Positions 26,205 to 35,317 of a stretch of 64,000 nucleotides of DNA are shown here, in pieces; position 1 is the stretch's first letter; every line of letters begins with the position of its first letter. The DNA comes from Undibacterium sp. KW1. GTDB taxonomy: Bacteria; Pseudomonadota; Gammaproteobacteria; Burkholderiales; Burkholderiaceae_D. The stretch covers positions 5,022,001-5,086,000 of the forward strand of contig NZ_AP018439.1 in assembly GCF_009937955.1 (NCBI RefSeq). Direction: 5' to 3'. The notes under the pieces were generated by a model. It did no database searches and was not told the origin of the DNA. It worked only from the letters and a program-made list of their open reading frames with translations. A program made the position numbers and the translations under genes.

Positions 26205-27251
26205 TTAACGTGCTGCCGCCCTGAACCTTGCCACCCTGTCTTCGGTCGCCGGATGGCTGGACATGTATTGGGTGATACGCTTGGTGGTGGATTCTTGTGC
26301 GGCTTCACGCTTGTGCATTTTTTCCATGCGTTCCAGCGCATCGGCCAGGCGGGCGGGTGACAAGCCTGTTTCCTTCATGCGCCTGATCGCATAGCCGTCG
26401 GCTTCGGTTTCCATTTCACGCGAAAATTCCATATTCACGACCCCGGCAGACGCCAGGCTGACGACGGAACTGAAATCAGAAAACAGACTGCCCGCAATCA
26501 CCGTCACCATGGCATCACGCACCAGACGGCGCATGCCATGATTGCCTTCGACGTGGCCGATCTCATGCGCCAGCACGCCCGCCAGTTCTTCCGCCCCTGC
26601 CGGGCTCAGGCCACGGTCTTTACTGGTACTGAGCATCTCTATCATGGCGTCGGTAACGACTATGGTGCCACCTGGCAGGGCAAAGGCATTGGCACCTATG
26701 TCCGGTGCATTCCTGATTTCCAGCCGCATGGGTATACGGCCATGTTCGGGCATGACACGCTCTATCGCTTCCTTGGCCTGGGCTATGCGGTGATCACTTA
26801 AATGGCTGCGGCTCAGCACTGATTTGTCCAGCAGTTTCATGACTTCGTCGCCAAGGGCCTGTTCATACTTGCCTGGCAGGCGCGCAGCGATCTTGTCAGC
26901 CAATAAAGGCACGCCCCATTCACGCGCGGCCAGCAGCAAGGCCGCCATCACGGTGATTGCTGCCAGTGCCCATTTCCATTGTCTTTGCCAGCGCTGCACC
27001 AGGCTGGGCCGGTAATCAAGAAAATCCAGCAGGGTTTGCTGGTCTGCCCTGTCATGGATTTCGCAATGGCTGCCATCTGAAAAACTGAGTATGCAGGGCG
27101 CATGCTCAAAGGGCTCTGACACCTGCAATCTCTTTTTCCTGACGGGATATTGCTTGCCATCAAAAATGACATTCACAATATCTTGTTGCAAATCCAGCTG
27201 GATGGGTTGTATCCGGCTCTGGCGATGGTCGAAATAATTGGCTTTAATCAT
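26205..27251 (-). CDS. M48 family metallopeptidase
   Basis: A 348-residue protein: a cytosolic N-terminal part of about 100 residues, one transmembrane helix (WALAAITVMAALLLAA), then an M48 zinc peptidase. The zinc motif is HEIGH at 229-233, with EADGYAIRRM supplying the third ligand, and SSHPATEDRVARF is typical near the C-terminus. The ATG at 27251, seven bases after the stop of the DUF898 gene, is chosen; a longer frame would overlap that gene heavily. Such envelope peptidases clear misfolded or membrane proteins. Confidence 0.87.
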   Translation of the reverse strand: MIKANYFDHRQSRIQPIQLDLQQDIVNVIFDGKQYPVRKKRLQVSEPFEHAPCILSFSDGSHCEIHDRADQQTLLDFLDYRPSLVQRWQRQWKWALAAITVMAALLLAAREWGVPLLADKIAARLPGKYEQALGDEVMKLLDKSVLSRSHLSDHRIAQAKEAIERVMPEHGRIPMRLEIRNAPDIGANAFALPGGTIVVTDAMIEMLSTSKDRGLSPAGAEELAGVLAHEIGHVEGNHGMRRLVRDAMVTVIAGSLFSDFSSVVSLASAGVVNMEFSREMETEADGYAIRRMKETGLSPARLADALERMEKMHKREAAQESTTKRITQYMSSHPATEDRVARFRAAAR

Positions 27252-27258
27252 GGGGCAA

Positions 27259-28524
27259 TTACCAGGATAAATCAAAGCCAAACATGTCGGCAGAACTGTC
27301 GCCAGTGGCTTGCGTCTGCCCGGCTCTGCTGATGGCTTGCACCTGATCCAGTTCTTCTGCCAGCAGACGTACATACGCAAGGCGAAAGCGATACACGGCC
27401 ACGACAGCAAATGGCCGGTACAAGCCAAGGCTGAACAAGGTGAAGAAAAAATTTTTCACCTGCAGGCGCCAGTAAGGCCAGTATGGCAGTGAAGAGTCTA
27501 TGTCTATACCTGGGAAGCTGGTGTTGTCCCAGGATTTATTCCAAGCCACGGCCTGTATATAGCTCAGGCACCCGATTGCGGCCAGCACCGCAGCCAGCAG
27601 CATGAGAAATCCTATGACCATGAAAAAAACGTCTTTGGTACTACGGATGTATTGCAACAGGCTGCCACCATTTTTTTCTATGATGACGGCAACTATGCCA
27701 CTCAGAAAAATGCCGACAATCAGGGAACAAAACAGTGCCAGCAATACGCCGACATAACTCCAGCTAAAGGCCCCGCTTTTCATGTCGCAACTGGCGCGCA
27801 AATTACCGTAGCTGATATTGTCATGCTGGTAGATACGCATTCTGGCATGCAGCCAGGGCCAGAAAATATAACCCAGAAAAGCGAAGAATGCCATATAGCT
27901 TTCTTCAGGAAACAGCGCACCAAACAGACCCGGCAAGAGGATCACGAGAGCAACCGGTGCATAGGCCGCATAGGCATCCTGTACCGAGCCATGGAACTGG
28001 AAACGCAAGCCACGGTAACTGGTCTGATGCAAGCGAAAACGCAAGGCGCTGCGCATCATGAAAGGCAAACCCAGCACGAATATGACGAAAAAGAGCAATG
28101 CCAGGTTCTTTGACAAAGTGAACAGATAGTGATAACAGAACAGTAAAACCACGGCAACAATACGGCCACGCAAGATGGTTTTTGCCTCACCATGAAAATT
28201 GAAACTGGCACCGGCGAGACTGGTATTGCGGTCAAAATATTCCAGCCGCCTGACCTTGGCCCAGGCCGAATAAATGCCCAGTGTTGCCAGACTCAGGCAA
28301 AGATTGACGACCCAGATACGAAAATACTCTTTGCCAGTCCCGCTGAAGCTGAGTTGATACCAGTCAGGCATGCGCGGCTGTCCGGTCTTGCTGGCGATGG
28401 CTGCGGCTGTGGTTGCAGGTGAAGGATCAATGTCCAGGGCATCGATGTTCTCGTTCGTCCACTCCTGGTATTCAACAAGGGGGACTGTGGGCAGCCAGAC
28501 TTCGGCGTCTTGATGGATTTGCAT
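27259..28524 (-). CDS. YjgN-like DUF898 membrane protein
   Basis: A 421-residue integral membrane protein with multiple helices (about seven). LSFSGTGKEYFRIWVVNLCLSLATLGIYSAWAKVRR is the DUF898/YjgN signature, repeated later as LPYWPYWRLQVKNFFFTLFSLGLYRPFAVVAVYR. Function is unknown. The M48 peptidase follows seven bases later and is co-transcribed, a common pairing in this group. The N-terminal 60 residues are polar and cytoplasmic. Confidence 0.85.
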   Translation of the reverse strand: MQIHQDAEVWLPTVPLVEYQEWTNENIDALDIDPSPATTAAAIASKTGQPRMPDWYQLSFSGTGKEYFRIWVVNLCLSLATLGIYSAWAKVRRLEYFDRNTSLAGASFNFHGEAKTILRGRIVAVVLLFCYHYLFTLSKNLALLFFVIFVLGLPFMMRSALRFRLHQTSYRGLRFQFHGSVQDAYAAYAPVALVILLPGLFGALFPEESYMAFFAFLGYIFWPWLHARMRIYQHDNISYGNLRASCDMKSGAFSWSYVGVLLALFCSLIVGIFLSGIVAVIIEKNGGSLLQYIRSTKDVFFMVIGFLMLLAAVLAAIGCLSYIQAVAWNKSWDNTSFPGIDIDSSLPYWPYWRLQVKNFFFTLFSLGLYRPFAVVAVYRFRLAYVRLLAEELDQVQAISRAGQTQATGDSSADMFGFDLSW

Positions 28525-28637
28525 TGCTGAACGTGGTTGTAATGTTTATCTGTGATCAGATGCAAATAAATTTTCCGGCTTCGCTGTACCGGATATATGG
28601 ATCAGGATGTATTGGCGAGTATGGTTTTATCAGTCTA

Positions 28638-30527
28638 TCAAGGATAAAACACACCTACGTGAAAGCCCGCAGGTTTAAGTACGGGCAGCTCAAAATACAG
28701 CTTGATGCTTTGTTCGCCGCCAGCTGCAAAGCCTTTTGCCAGCTTGTCTTTTTCGGCCAGATAGTCTGCCGGGGTAAAAGCACGCTGCAACAGGGGCTTG
28801 TCTTTGACGTCGTTCAGGACCAGTTCTATATTTGGCCAGGCCTGCACGACATCGCTCTGGTTCTGGATTTGCATGACCAGCATGAAGACATTGCGTTCTG
28901 GTGCCAGGTTTTGCAATTCATTTGAATCAACGGCAATCTTATCTATCTGTGCCGGCAAAGCCACCTGGCATCCCAGGTATTTGCATGCCTGCAGCAACCA
29001 GGGTTTGGTTTCTGGCACGCGTGCAGCGAGCTGGTTACGGAAGATATAGGCAGACTGGCCCAACAACAAAGGCAGCAACAAACCAACCATCAGGCCCAGC
29101 ATGATGTTGGCCATGCGTTTGCGTGAGCGCTGTTTTTCTGCCTGGATGACAAAATTGGGTTTGGCCAGCTCTTCTTCAGGATCACTGCTGGAGTCTTCAT
29201 TGGCAGCAGCCTGCTGGGCGAGTGCAGCTTCGGCCTCGCCTATATAGGATTCACCATGTACTTCATCCGCGGTATTGGCGGCAGTGTCGGTTCCAACTTC
29301 ATCATTGATGGAAACAGCCTCATCTGGCGTGGCGATGTCAGCATGGTCTTTATGACGCCAGACCTTGCTGGCACCATGCGCATCGGCTATTTCAGTGGCG
29401 GGGAATTCCGGTAGTTTTTTCTTGCTGTCTGCTACCTCTTCTGCACCTTCGCTGACTGACCAGTCGGCAGTTGGTGGGTCCATCAGGGCGGCACGGGTTT
29501 CCAGTTCCATGCGGGACAGATCAGCTTCCTGCACTTCTTCAGATGGTAACAGGAAGCCGCCATCACCGAGGTCAAAATCGAGAGCCGATGAGCTAGTGAT
29601 GACAGGTTCTTTTTTTAAACCTGCCGGTTCAGGGTCAGCCTTGAACTGGCTGAGCGGGTCGAGCACAGGCTCAAGCTTTTGCGTCTCTGCGGTGGTGGGC
29701 GCCGCACTGACTGGAGTAACAACGGTGGGAGTAACAGCGGCGGGAGTAAGCACAGCGGGCCTGGCTGCAGGAGGATTATCCCTGGGCATGTCAAAAGCTT
29801 CTGCCTCAAATTCCAGCTCGGCCTTGCTGATGGCGGCCAGCACTTTTGTTGCGGGCCTAGCCATCGCGCTGCTTGCTGGCTTGCCGACAGCTGCTGGCCT
29901 TTCTGGCGGCACCAGGCTGTCTGGCAAGAGCATGTCTTCTTGCGGCAGCGCATCGGGCGGGAAGAAGCGGCCCACAGGAGTGACGGGAGACGGCGGAACT
30001 ATACGCGTCTGTTCGAAATTGGGCTCAGGTTCTATCAGGGATGACAGATGTTCTGCTGGCAGTGGCTTGGCGTCCTGCTTGGGTTGCGGCTTGGATTCTG
30101 GCTTGGATTCTGGCTTGGATTCTGGCTTGCTTTCTGCCACAACTTCGCTTGCCGTAGCAGACATGACTGGTTTTGCCGCTGACGCTGGCACCGCTGCACT
30201 GACTTGCGGCCTGACAGGTGCAACAGGTTTATCAGGTGCTGCTGGTGTGAATGGTGTGGTTGATGCAGCACTGGCCGCCGCTGGCACGGTGGCTACCGTC
30301 GCTGTCGCCGGAGTCGCGACACTCGCCATAGTTGCTGGTCTGGCAGGCGTTGGTGCAGGTGTTTGTGCCGGTACAGGTTTTTGCCCATCGCCAGGCAACA
30401 GGTTTTCTACGGCGTTAAAGGTTTGCTGGCATGAGCCGCAACGCACCAGGCCCGCATGCAATTTCAACTGATCATTGGCTACCTTGAAGGCAGTCTGACA
30501 GTGGGGGCAGCGGGTCGCCAGTGCCAT
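28638..30527 (-). CDS. Zinc-ribbon and DUF3426 membrane protein
   Basis: A 629-residue protein. The N-terminus is an MJ0042-type zinc ribbon (CPHC at 7-10, CGSC at 30-33). A very long Pro/Ala/Ser/Thr-rich linker follows, including three ESKP repeats, then a transmembrane helix near 475-497 and a C-terminal DUF3426 domain (LACKYLGC...VFMLVMQIQNQSDVVQAWP). The linker is roughly 350 residues and far longer than in most relatives. The gene follows prmA with a short gap and is conserved there in Burkholderiales. Function is unknown; the pattern suggests a membrane-tethered zinc-ribbon protein. Confidence 0.8.
   Translation of the reverse strand: MALATRCPHCQTAFKVANDQLKLHAGLVRCGSCQQTFNAVENLLPGDGQKPVPAQTPAPTPARPATMASVATPATATVATVPAAASAASTTPFTPAAPDKPVAPVRPQVSAAVPASAAKPVMSATASEVVAESKPESKPESKPESKPQPKQDAKPLPAEHLSSLIEPEPNFEQTRIVPPSPVTPVGRFFPPDALPQEDMLLPDSLVPPERPAAVGKPASSAMARPATKVLAAISKAELEFEAEAFDMPRDNPPAARPAVLTPAAVTPTVVTPVSAAPTTAETQKLEPVLDPLSQFKADPEPAGLKKEPVITSSSALDFDLGDGGFLLPSEEVQEADLSRMELETRAALMDPPTADWSVSEGAEEVADSKKKLPEFPATEIADAHGASKVWRHKDHADIATPDEAVSINDEVGTDTAANTADEVHGESYIGEAEAALAQQAAANEDSSSDPEEELAKPNFVIQAEKQRSRKRMANIMLGLMVGLLLPLLLGQSAYIFRNQLAARVPETKPWLLQACKYLGCQVALPAQIDKIAVDSNELQNLAPERNVFMLVMQIQNQSDVVQAWPNIELVLNDVKDKPLLQRAFTPADYLAEKDKLAKGFAAGGEQSIKLYFELPVLKPAGFHVGVFYP
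30093..30128. repeat. Tandem 12-base repeat inside the DUF3426 gene
   Basis: Three tandem copies of GGATTCTGGCTT (read on the plus strand) encode the ESKP repeats of the linker in the 28638-30527 gene. Such a tract can gain or lose units by slippage without breaking the frame, so linker length may vary between strains. Confidence 0.7.
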
Positions 30528-30534
30528 AGTCGCC

Positions 30535-31446
30535 TCAGTTAGCCAAAGAACCTGACAATGCTACCCAGCCTTCATGCTCAGCCCAGACAGTGAGCTTGAT
30601 GAAAGGCGCATATGCTGCGGCCACTTCGTCGGCCTGCCTTGCCAGCACGCCTGAGAGTATCAGCGAGCCACCAGGGACAACACGGCCCGCCAGCATCGGT
30701 GCCATCAACTTGAGTGGGCTGGACAGGATATTCGCCACGACCACATCAAATTTCTGGGTGGCTGGATGAGCTGCACCAAATCCTTCTGGCAGCGCGTATT
30801 CTATCTGGCAGCTATTACGCTCGGCATTGAAATTCGCAGACTCAATTGCTTGCGGATCAATATCCACACCAATGACGCTGGCCGCACCCAGCTTGCTGGC
30901 GACCATGGCCAGGATGCCGGAACCACAGCCATAATCGAGTACAGACAAATCCTTGGGCGCGTGCGCTTCCAGCCATTCCATGCACAGCTTGGTGGTGGGA
31001 TGACTGCCAGTACCGAAGGCCAGACCAGGATCAAGCTCCAGGATCAGGGCATCAGGATCAGGCGCATCATGCCAGCTAGGCACGACCCAGATATTCTTGC
31101 CGATATGGATAGGGGCAAACTGCGATTGCGTCAGGCGCACCCAGTCTTGCTCTTCGACATTGCGGGTGATATAGGCTGGCACGGCTGTCAGGCCAACCGC
31201 AGCGGCAGCTTCAGCCACCAGTTCGGCGTGATCGGCATCGATATCGGCCAGGGCAACCACTCGGCTGCGATCCCAGGCAGCTTCGTCAGGTTCCATGCCT
31301 GGCTCACCAAACAGCGGGCGTTCAGCATCCGTACCTTCATCGGCATCTTCCACGGACACCGACAAGGCACCCGCATCCATCAAAGCGTCCGACAAAGCCT
31401 CAGCCTGCTCACGCGCTACTTCTATGACTATTTCTATCCAGCCCAT
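30535..31446 (-). CDS. prmA: Ribosomal protein L11 methyltransferase
   Basis: A 303-residue AdoMet-dependent enzyme that methylates ribosomal protein L11. The N-terminal L11-binding domain begins [16 protein letters not shown]. The class I methyltransferase core has [29 protein letters not shown] near 170 (AdoMet site) and [10 protein letters not shown] (the NxxxxP-type catalytic loop). It is followed by the DUF3426 gene and preceded by accC, in the conserved accB-accC-prmA order, but here element B separates accC from prmA. Confidence 0.96.
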   Translation of the reverse strand: MGWIEIVIEVAREQAEALSDALMDAGALSVSVEDADEGTDAERPLFGEPGMEPDEAAWDRSRVVALADIDADHAELVAEAAAAVGLTAVPAYITRNVEEQDWVRLTQSQFAPIHIGKNIWVVPSWHDAPDPDALILELDPGLAFGTGSHPTTKLCMEWLEAHAPKDLSVLDYGCGSGILAMVASKLGAASVIGVDIDPQAIESANFNAERNSCQIEYALPEGFGAAHPATQKFDVVVANILSSPLKLMAPMLAGRVVPGGSLILSGVLARQADEVAAAYAPFIKLTVWAEHEGWVALSGSLAN

Positions 31447-31504
31447 ATTGCTACTTTCTTACGTTCTATATACAGCGTTATTACTTCCAGAAACTTCAAA
31501 GTAC

Positions 31505-31893
31505 TTCAAGACCAAAAGGCTCACCACAGAGACAGCACCGAGATGCACAGAGAAAAAATCACTCATCGACGCGACGCATATAAAGATGAATATGCTGTGT
31601 TTGTTTAACTTCATGCGTTAAAAATCTCAATAGCAAAAAGCTTACCACAGAGGCTCCATAACAAAGCCAAAAGCACAGGGAAAAACTTGTGTTTTCTCTG
31701 TGCTTCTTTTTGACGGCATTTTTTTACATCCCGCCTATTCTCGTAGGTTGGGCCACGTTTCATCAGCCCAACACTGGGCCTCAACAAACATATACGTCAT
31801 TCCAGCGCCGAGTGTTGGGCTGGTAAACCGTAGCCCAACCTACACTCCAAAGCCTTACTCCGTGACTCGGTGTTGAAAGGTCTTAAGGTCTTA
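31505..31893. mobile_element. MITE-like element B with terminal inverted repeats
   Basis: The left end CAAGACCAAAAGGCTCACCACAGAGACA and the right end, read in reverse as TTAAGACCTTTCAACACCGAGTCACGGAG, form the same imperfect inverted repeat as element A. Between them are a second CACAGAGG copy, CTCTGTG fragments and a whole REP pair (31743-31843), which must have inserted later or been captured. There is no coding sequence. The element lies between accC and prmA, which are normally adjacent. Confidence 0.6.
31743..31843. repeat. REP pair 3, nested inside element B
   Basis: Two inverted REP units, 31743-31775 and 31811-31843, match those flanking the RAYT gene 20 kb away (GTAG head, GTTGGGC...GCCCAAC stem), but the gap between units is shorter (35 bases). 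This shows the RAYT-type repeat is dispersed, not confined to its gene. Confidence 0.8.
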
Positions 31894-31898
31894 AGCTC

Positions 31899-33266
31899 TT
31901 ACTTACTTTTCTTCGACAACTCCGGCATATCTGCAAGCTTATGCTCAAGGTAGTGAATATTCGTACCACCTTCAATAAAGCGCGCATCTATCATCAGCTC
32001 GCGGTGCAGGGGGATGTTGGTTTGTATGCCCTCCACCACCATCTCTGACAAAGCGATCTGCATGCGTCGGATAGCCTGTTCGCGGGTTTCGCCATAAGCG
32101 ATGACCTTGCCTATCATGGAATCATAATTCGGCGGCACGAAATAACCTGCGTAGGCATGCGAATCCACCCGTATGCCAGGGCCACCTGGTGTATGCCAGG
32201 AGGTGATGCGACCTGGCGAAGGGATGAACTTGAACGGGTCTTCGGCATTGATACGGCATTCAATGGCATGACCCTTGAGTGCGATATCGGTTTGCTTGAA
32301 GCGCAGCTTTTCATTGAAGGCGATGCGGATTTGCTCTTGCACGATATCAACACCAGTAATCATTTCTGTCACTGGATGCTCAACCTGAACGCGGGTATTC
32401 ATTTCGATGAAATAGAATTCGCCGTTTTCGTACAAGAATTCAAAAGTACCAGCGCCACGATAACCGATCTTGCGGCAGGCGGCAGCGCAGCGGTCACCGA
32501 TTTTTTCTATGATCTTGCGCGGGATGCCAGGTGCAGGTGCCTCTTCGATAACTTTTTGATGACGGCGCTGCATGGAGCAATCTCGCTCACCGAGCCAGAT
32601 GGCATTGCCGTGCTGGTCAGCCAGGATCTGGATTTCCACGTGACGTGGGTCTTCCAGAAACTTTTCCATATACACTTCTGGATTACCAAATGCTGCACCA
32701 GCCTCTGTCTTGGTCATGGTGACTGCATTGAGCAAAGCTGCTTCAGTATGCACCACACGCATGCCACGTCCACCACCGCCGCCAGCGGCCTTGATGATGA
32801 CCGGGTAGCCGACCTTGCGGGCTGTTTGTACGATGACTTTAGGGTCGTCTGGCAATGCGCCTTCAGAGCCTGGTACACAAGGCACACCAGCCTTGATCAT
32901 GGCATGCTTGGCAGATACTTTGTCACCCATCATGCGTATGGATTCTGCACGCGGGCCGATGAAAACAAAACCGGATTGCTCTACACGTTCAGCAAAGTCG
33001 GCGTTTTCAGACAAAAAACCATAACCAGGGTGGATAGCCTGGGCATCTGTCACTTCAGCGGCGCTGATAATGGCTGGCATGCTCAGGTAACTTAAATTCG
33101 ACGGAGCCGGGCCTATGCAAACAGATTCGTCAGCCAGCTTCACATATTTTGCTTCGCGGTCAGCCTCAGAGTGCACGACCACGGTTTTGATACCCATCTC
33201 GCGGCAGGCGCGCTGTATGCGTAGCGCGATTTCACCACGATTGGCGATAAGAATTTTTTCAAACAT
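31899..33266 (-). CDS. accC: Biotin carboxylase subunit of acetyl-CoA carboxylase
   Basis: A 455-residue ATP-grasp enzyme that carboxylates biotin on AccB. It begins [17 protein letters not shown], has [13 protein letters not shown] (ATP loop), [15 protein letters not shown] (catalytic region) and ECRINAEDP. Length matches the family. It lies about 110 bases downstream of accB on the same strand, giving the usual accBC operon for fatty-acid synthesis. Downstream, MITE-like element B breaks the expected link to prmA. Confidence 0.98.
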   Translation of the reverse strand: MFEKILIANRGEIALRIQRACREMGIKTVVVHSEADREAKYVKLADESVCIGPAPSNLSYLSMPAIISAAEVTDAQAIHPGYGFLSENADFAERVEQSGFVFIGPRAESIRMMGDKVSAKHAMIKAGVPCVPGSEGALPDDPKVIVQTARKVGYPVIIKAAGGGGGRGMRVVHTEAALLNAVTMTKTEAGAAFGNPEVYMEKFLEDPRHVEIQILADQHGNAIWLGERDCSMQRRHQKVIEEAPAPGIPRKIIEKIGDRCAAACRKIGYRGAGTFEFLYENGEFYFIEMNTRVQVEHPVTEMITGVDIVQEQIRIAFNEKLRFKQTDIALKGHAIECRINAEDPFKFIPSPGRITSWHTPGGPGIRVDSHAYAGYFVPPNYDSMIGKVIAYGETREQAIRRMQIALSEMVVEGIQTNIPLHRELMIDARFIEGGTNIHYLEHKLADMPELSKKSK

Positions 33267-33376
33267 GATTTAACTTTGCGGTGGCAATGGTTGCAATTGC
33301 GTGAGCAGGAAACACGGTCCGGTCATTTTGCCCTCAACACGGGCACAGGACTTGAGTTTGCACACGCGCGCCTGGA

Positions 33377-33832
33377 TCAGCCAATCACGAACAGCGGCTG
33401 GCCGTATTCAACAGGCTGACCATTTTCAACCAGAATCTGTTTGATCGTGCCTGTGAAATCGCTTTCGATTTCATTCAGCAATTTCATTGCTTCAATAATG
33501 CAGAGGGTGTCGCCAGCATTGACGCTTTTGCCAATATCAGCAAAAGGCGCTGCGCCAGGAGCAGAAGAACGGTAGAAAGTACCAACCATAGGGGATTTGA
33601 CGATATGACCATCCGGTACCACTGGTGCGGCGGCGACAGGAGCGGCGGCGGCTGGCGCGGCAGCTGGCATCATTTGCTGGTGCTGCGGCTGCTGCATCAT
33701 GACTACCTGGTTTTGCGGCATCGCAGAAGATTTGACGATGCGGACCTTGCCTTCACCTTCAGTCACTTCGAGTTCAGCGATATCTGATTCTGCTACGAGG
33801 TCGATCAGGGTCTTGAGTTTTCTTAAATCCAT
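33377..33832 (-). CDS. accB: Biotin carboxyl carrier protein
   Basis: A 151-residue protein. The ATG at 33832 follows AGGGGA, and [20 protein letters not shown] is the classical start; an upstream in-frame start is not needed. An Ala/Pro/Gln-rich linker (about 38-75) leads to the biotinyl domain with EAMKLLNEI, biotinylated at Lys117. A TATAAT lies about 92 bases upstream. It is operonic with accC. Confidence 0.97.
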   Translation of the reverse strand: MDLRKLKTLIDLVAESDIAELEVTEGEGKVRIVKSSAMPQNQVVMMQQPQHQQMMPAAAPAAAAPVAAAPVVPDGHIVKSPMVGTFYRSSAPGAAPFADIGKSVNAGDTLCIIEAMKLLNEIESDFTGTIKQILVENGQPVEYGQPLFVIG

Positions 33833-33923
33833 GTGGAATCCCCTTGAAAAAAGTGGTTCTGAATTAATTGGGACGCACAATACTGAGCAGGAAAACAGCT
33901 CTGCAATTGCCGCCGAAGTTTGG

Positions 33924-33929
33924 ATTATA
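33924..33929 (-). promoter_or_regulatory. Likely -10 box of the accBC operon
   Basis: A perfect TATAAT (ATTATA on the plus strand) lies about 92 bases before the accB ATG, in an AT-rich stretch between accB and aroQ. A weak -35 match is upstream. It is the only good promoter-like hexamer I see before accB. Confidence 0.4.
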
Positions 33930-33977
33930 TACGAAATAAGCTGACATTATCAGCAAATTACGCGAAGATGCGAGAAT

Positions 33978-34415
33978 TTAAATATTTTTCAGGGAAAAGT
34001 CAATCGCCAGGCGATAACCTTCAGTACCGAGGCCGCAGATGACGCCTTTGGCAATTGCAGACAAGTATGAATGATGTCTGAAGGATTCTCTTTGATGTAC
34101 ATTCGATATATGTACTTCTATAAACGGGATCGCCACACCTGCCAGCGCATCCCTCAGGGCAACGCTGGTATGCGTCAGGCCGCCCGGGTTGATGATAATA
34201 GCATCGACTTGCTCATTGCGGGCAGCATGGATGCGGTCAATTAATGCGCCTTCGTGATTACTTTGAAAAAATGACAACTCTGCGCCAGCTGTTTTTGCCT
34301 GTTCCTGCGCTGCAGCCTCTATCTCAGCCAGGGTAGTGGCCCCATAGGTGGCAGGCTCGCGCGTGCCGAGCAGATTCAGATTGGGGCCATTCAGCAGCAA
34401 GAGTTTGCGCGCCAT
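33978..34415 (-). CDS. aroQ: 3-dehydroquinate dehydratase, type II
   Basis: A 145-residue enzyme dehydrating 3-dehydroquinate in the shikimate pathway. [20 protein letters not shown] is the diagnostic start, with catalytic Tyr24 in PATYG, the [12 protein letters not shown] loop and the [16 protein letters not shown] segment. The ATG at 34415 is chosen; the frame extends four codons to a TTG. Upstream is a tlpA-like gene. Length is normal. Confidence 0.97.
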   Translation of the reverse strand: MARKLLLLNGPNLNLLGTREPATYGATTLAEIEAAAQEQAKTAGAELSFFQSNHEGALIDRIHAARNEQVDAIIINPGGLTHTSVALRDALAGVAIPFIEVHISNVHQRESFRHHSYLSAIAKGVICGLGTEGYRLAIDFSLKNI

Positions 34416-34493
34416 AGTCACATTCAATTTGACGAAGATGGCCGCATTTTGCCGCTAATCGACGCAGATTGGCAAGGAAAAACGACGCGTCTT

Positions 34494-35030
34494 CTATTTT
34501 TCCAAAGAATATTTGGCAATATCGGTATGCAATTCATCCATCTTCAGGCGGCCAAGATAGGATTTCACGACCTTGCCTTCGGCATTAATCAACACGGTAA
34601 ACGGCAAGCCGCCACCAGTATTACCTAATTGACGCGACAGCTCAGAACCTTCCATGCCCGCAGAAAACAAGGGATAGCTGATTTTATATTTTTTTGCAAA
34701 ATCAGCAATATTTGTCGGGCTATCTATGCCCAAGCCCAAAATCTGTATGGACTTGCCCTTGTATCCATCTTGCATGGTTGATAACTCAGGCATTTCCTGC
34801 ACGCAAGGTGCGCACCAGGTTGCCCAAAAATTCACGACCAGGAACTTACCCTGCCACTCCGCCATCGATTGCGGTTTACCTTCGCTATCCTTGAACTGCT
34901 GCGCCATCAATTGCGCGACCGACTTGTCGGCAGGTGGCTTGGGCGTGGTCTGGCGGTTGCCCGCGTAGATACCCAAACCCGCAAACAGCAAACCCAGCGC
35001 GACTGCCAGGCCAATAAACTTCTTATTCAT
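34494..35030 (-). CDS. TlpA-family thiol-disulfide reductase
   Basis: A 178-residue envelope thioredoxin. The ATG at 35030 is preceded by GAGTGGG and begins MNKKFIGLAVALGLLFAGLG, a membrane anchor. The active site is WCAPC (Cys73, Cys76) and the cis-proline region is GGLPFTVLIN. It reduces disulfides in exported proteins, for instance during cytochrome c maturation. It is next to aroQ, a common placement in this order. Confidence 0.9.
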   Translation of the reverse strand: MNKKFIGLAVALGLLFAGLGIYAGNRQTTPKPPADKSVAQLMAQQFKDSEGKPQSMAEWQGKFLVVNFWATWCAPCVQEMPELSTMQDGYKGKSIQILGLGIDSPTNIADFAKKYKISYPLFSAGMEGSELSRQLGNTGGGLPFTVLINAEGKVVKSYLGRLKMDELHTDIAKYSLEK

Positions 35031-35317
35031 AAATACCCACTCACATAAATCCAAAATCACGGCTCAAGGCAGGGATATTAGCCTAGCTGGGAGATTTATG
35101 CTGCATAAGTAAGTGATGCGGGATAGATGGCGAACCGTCATCAGGCTCCCTTCACCGAAACTCTATTATGCGTTTGACATTAAAAATGGATAAACCGGGC
35201 CTGCTGAGTCTATTTATCTCGACCACATATACGGGGAGAGTCGTTTGATGCGAAAGCAGGACACCATGCCTTGCAAAATGTCCCTGCCCGCCCCTGACTC
35301 AGACTGATACAGCTTGC

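Noticed and set aside
30093..30128. Possible CRISPR or regulatory tandem repeat
   Set aside because: Units are 12 bases, with no spacers, and they encode ESKP in frame within a gene.
29365..30471. Plus-strand Ala/Gly/Ser-rich frame of 368 residues
   Set aside because: It mirrors the low-complexity linker of the DUF3426 gene; composition, not selection, explains its length.
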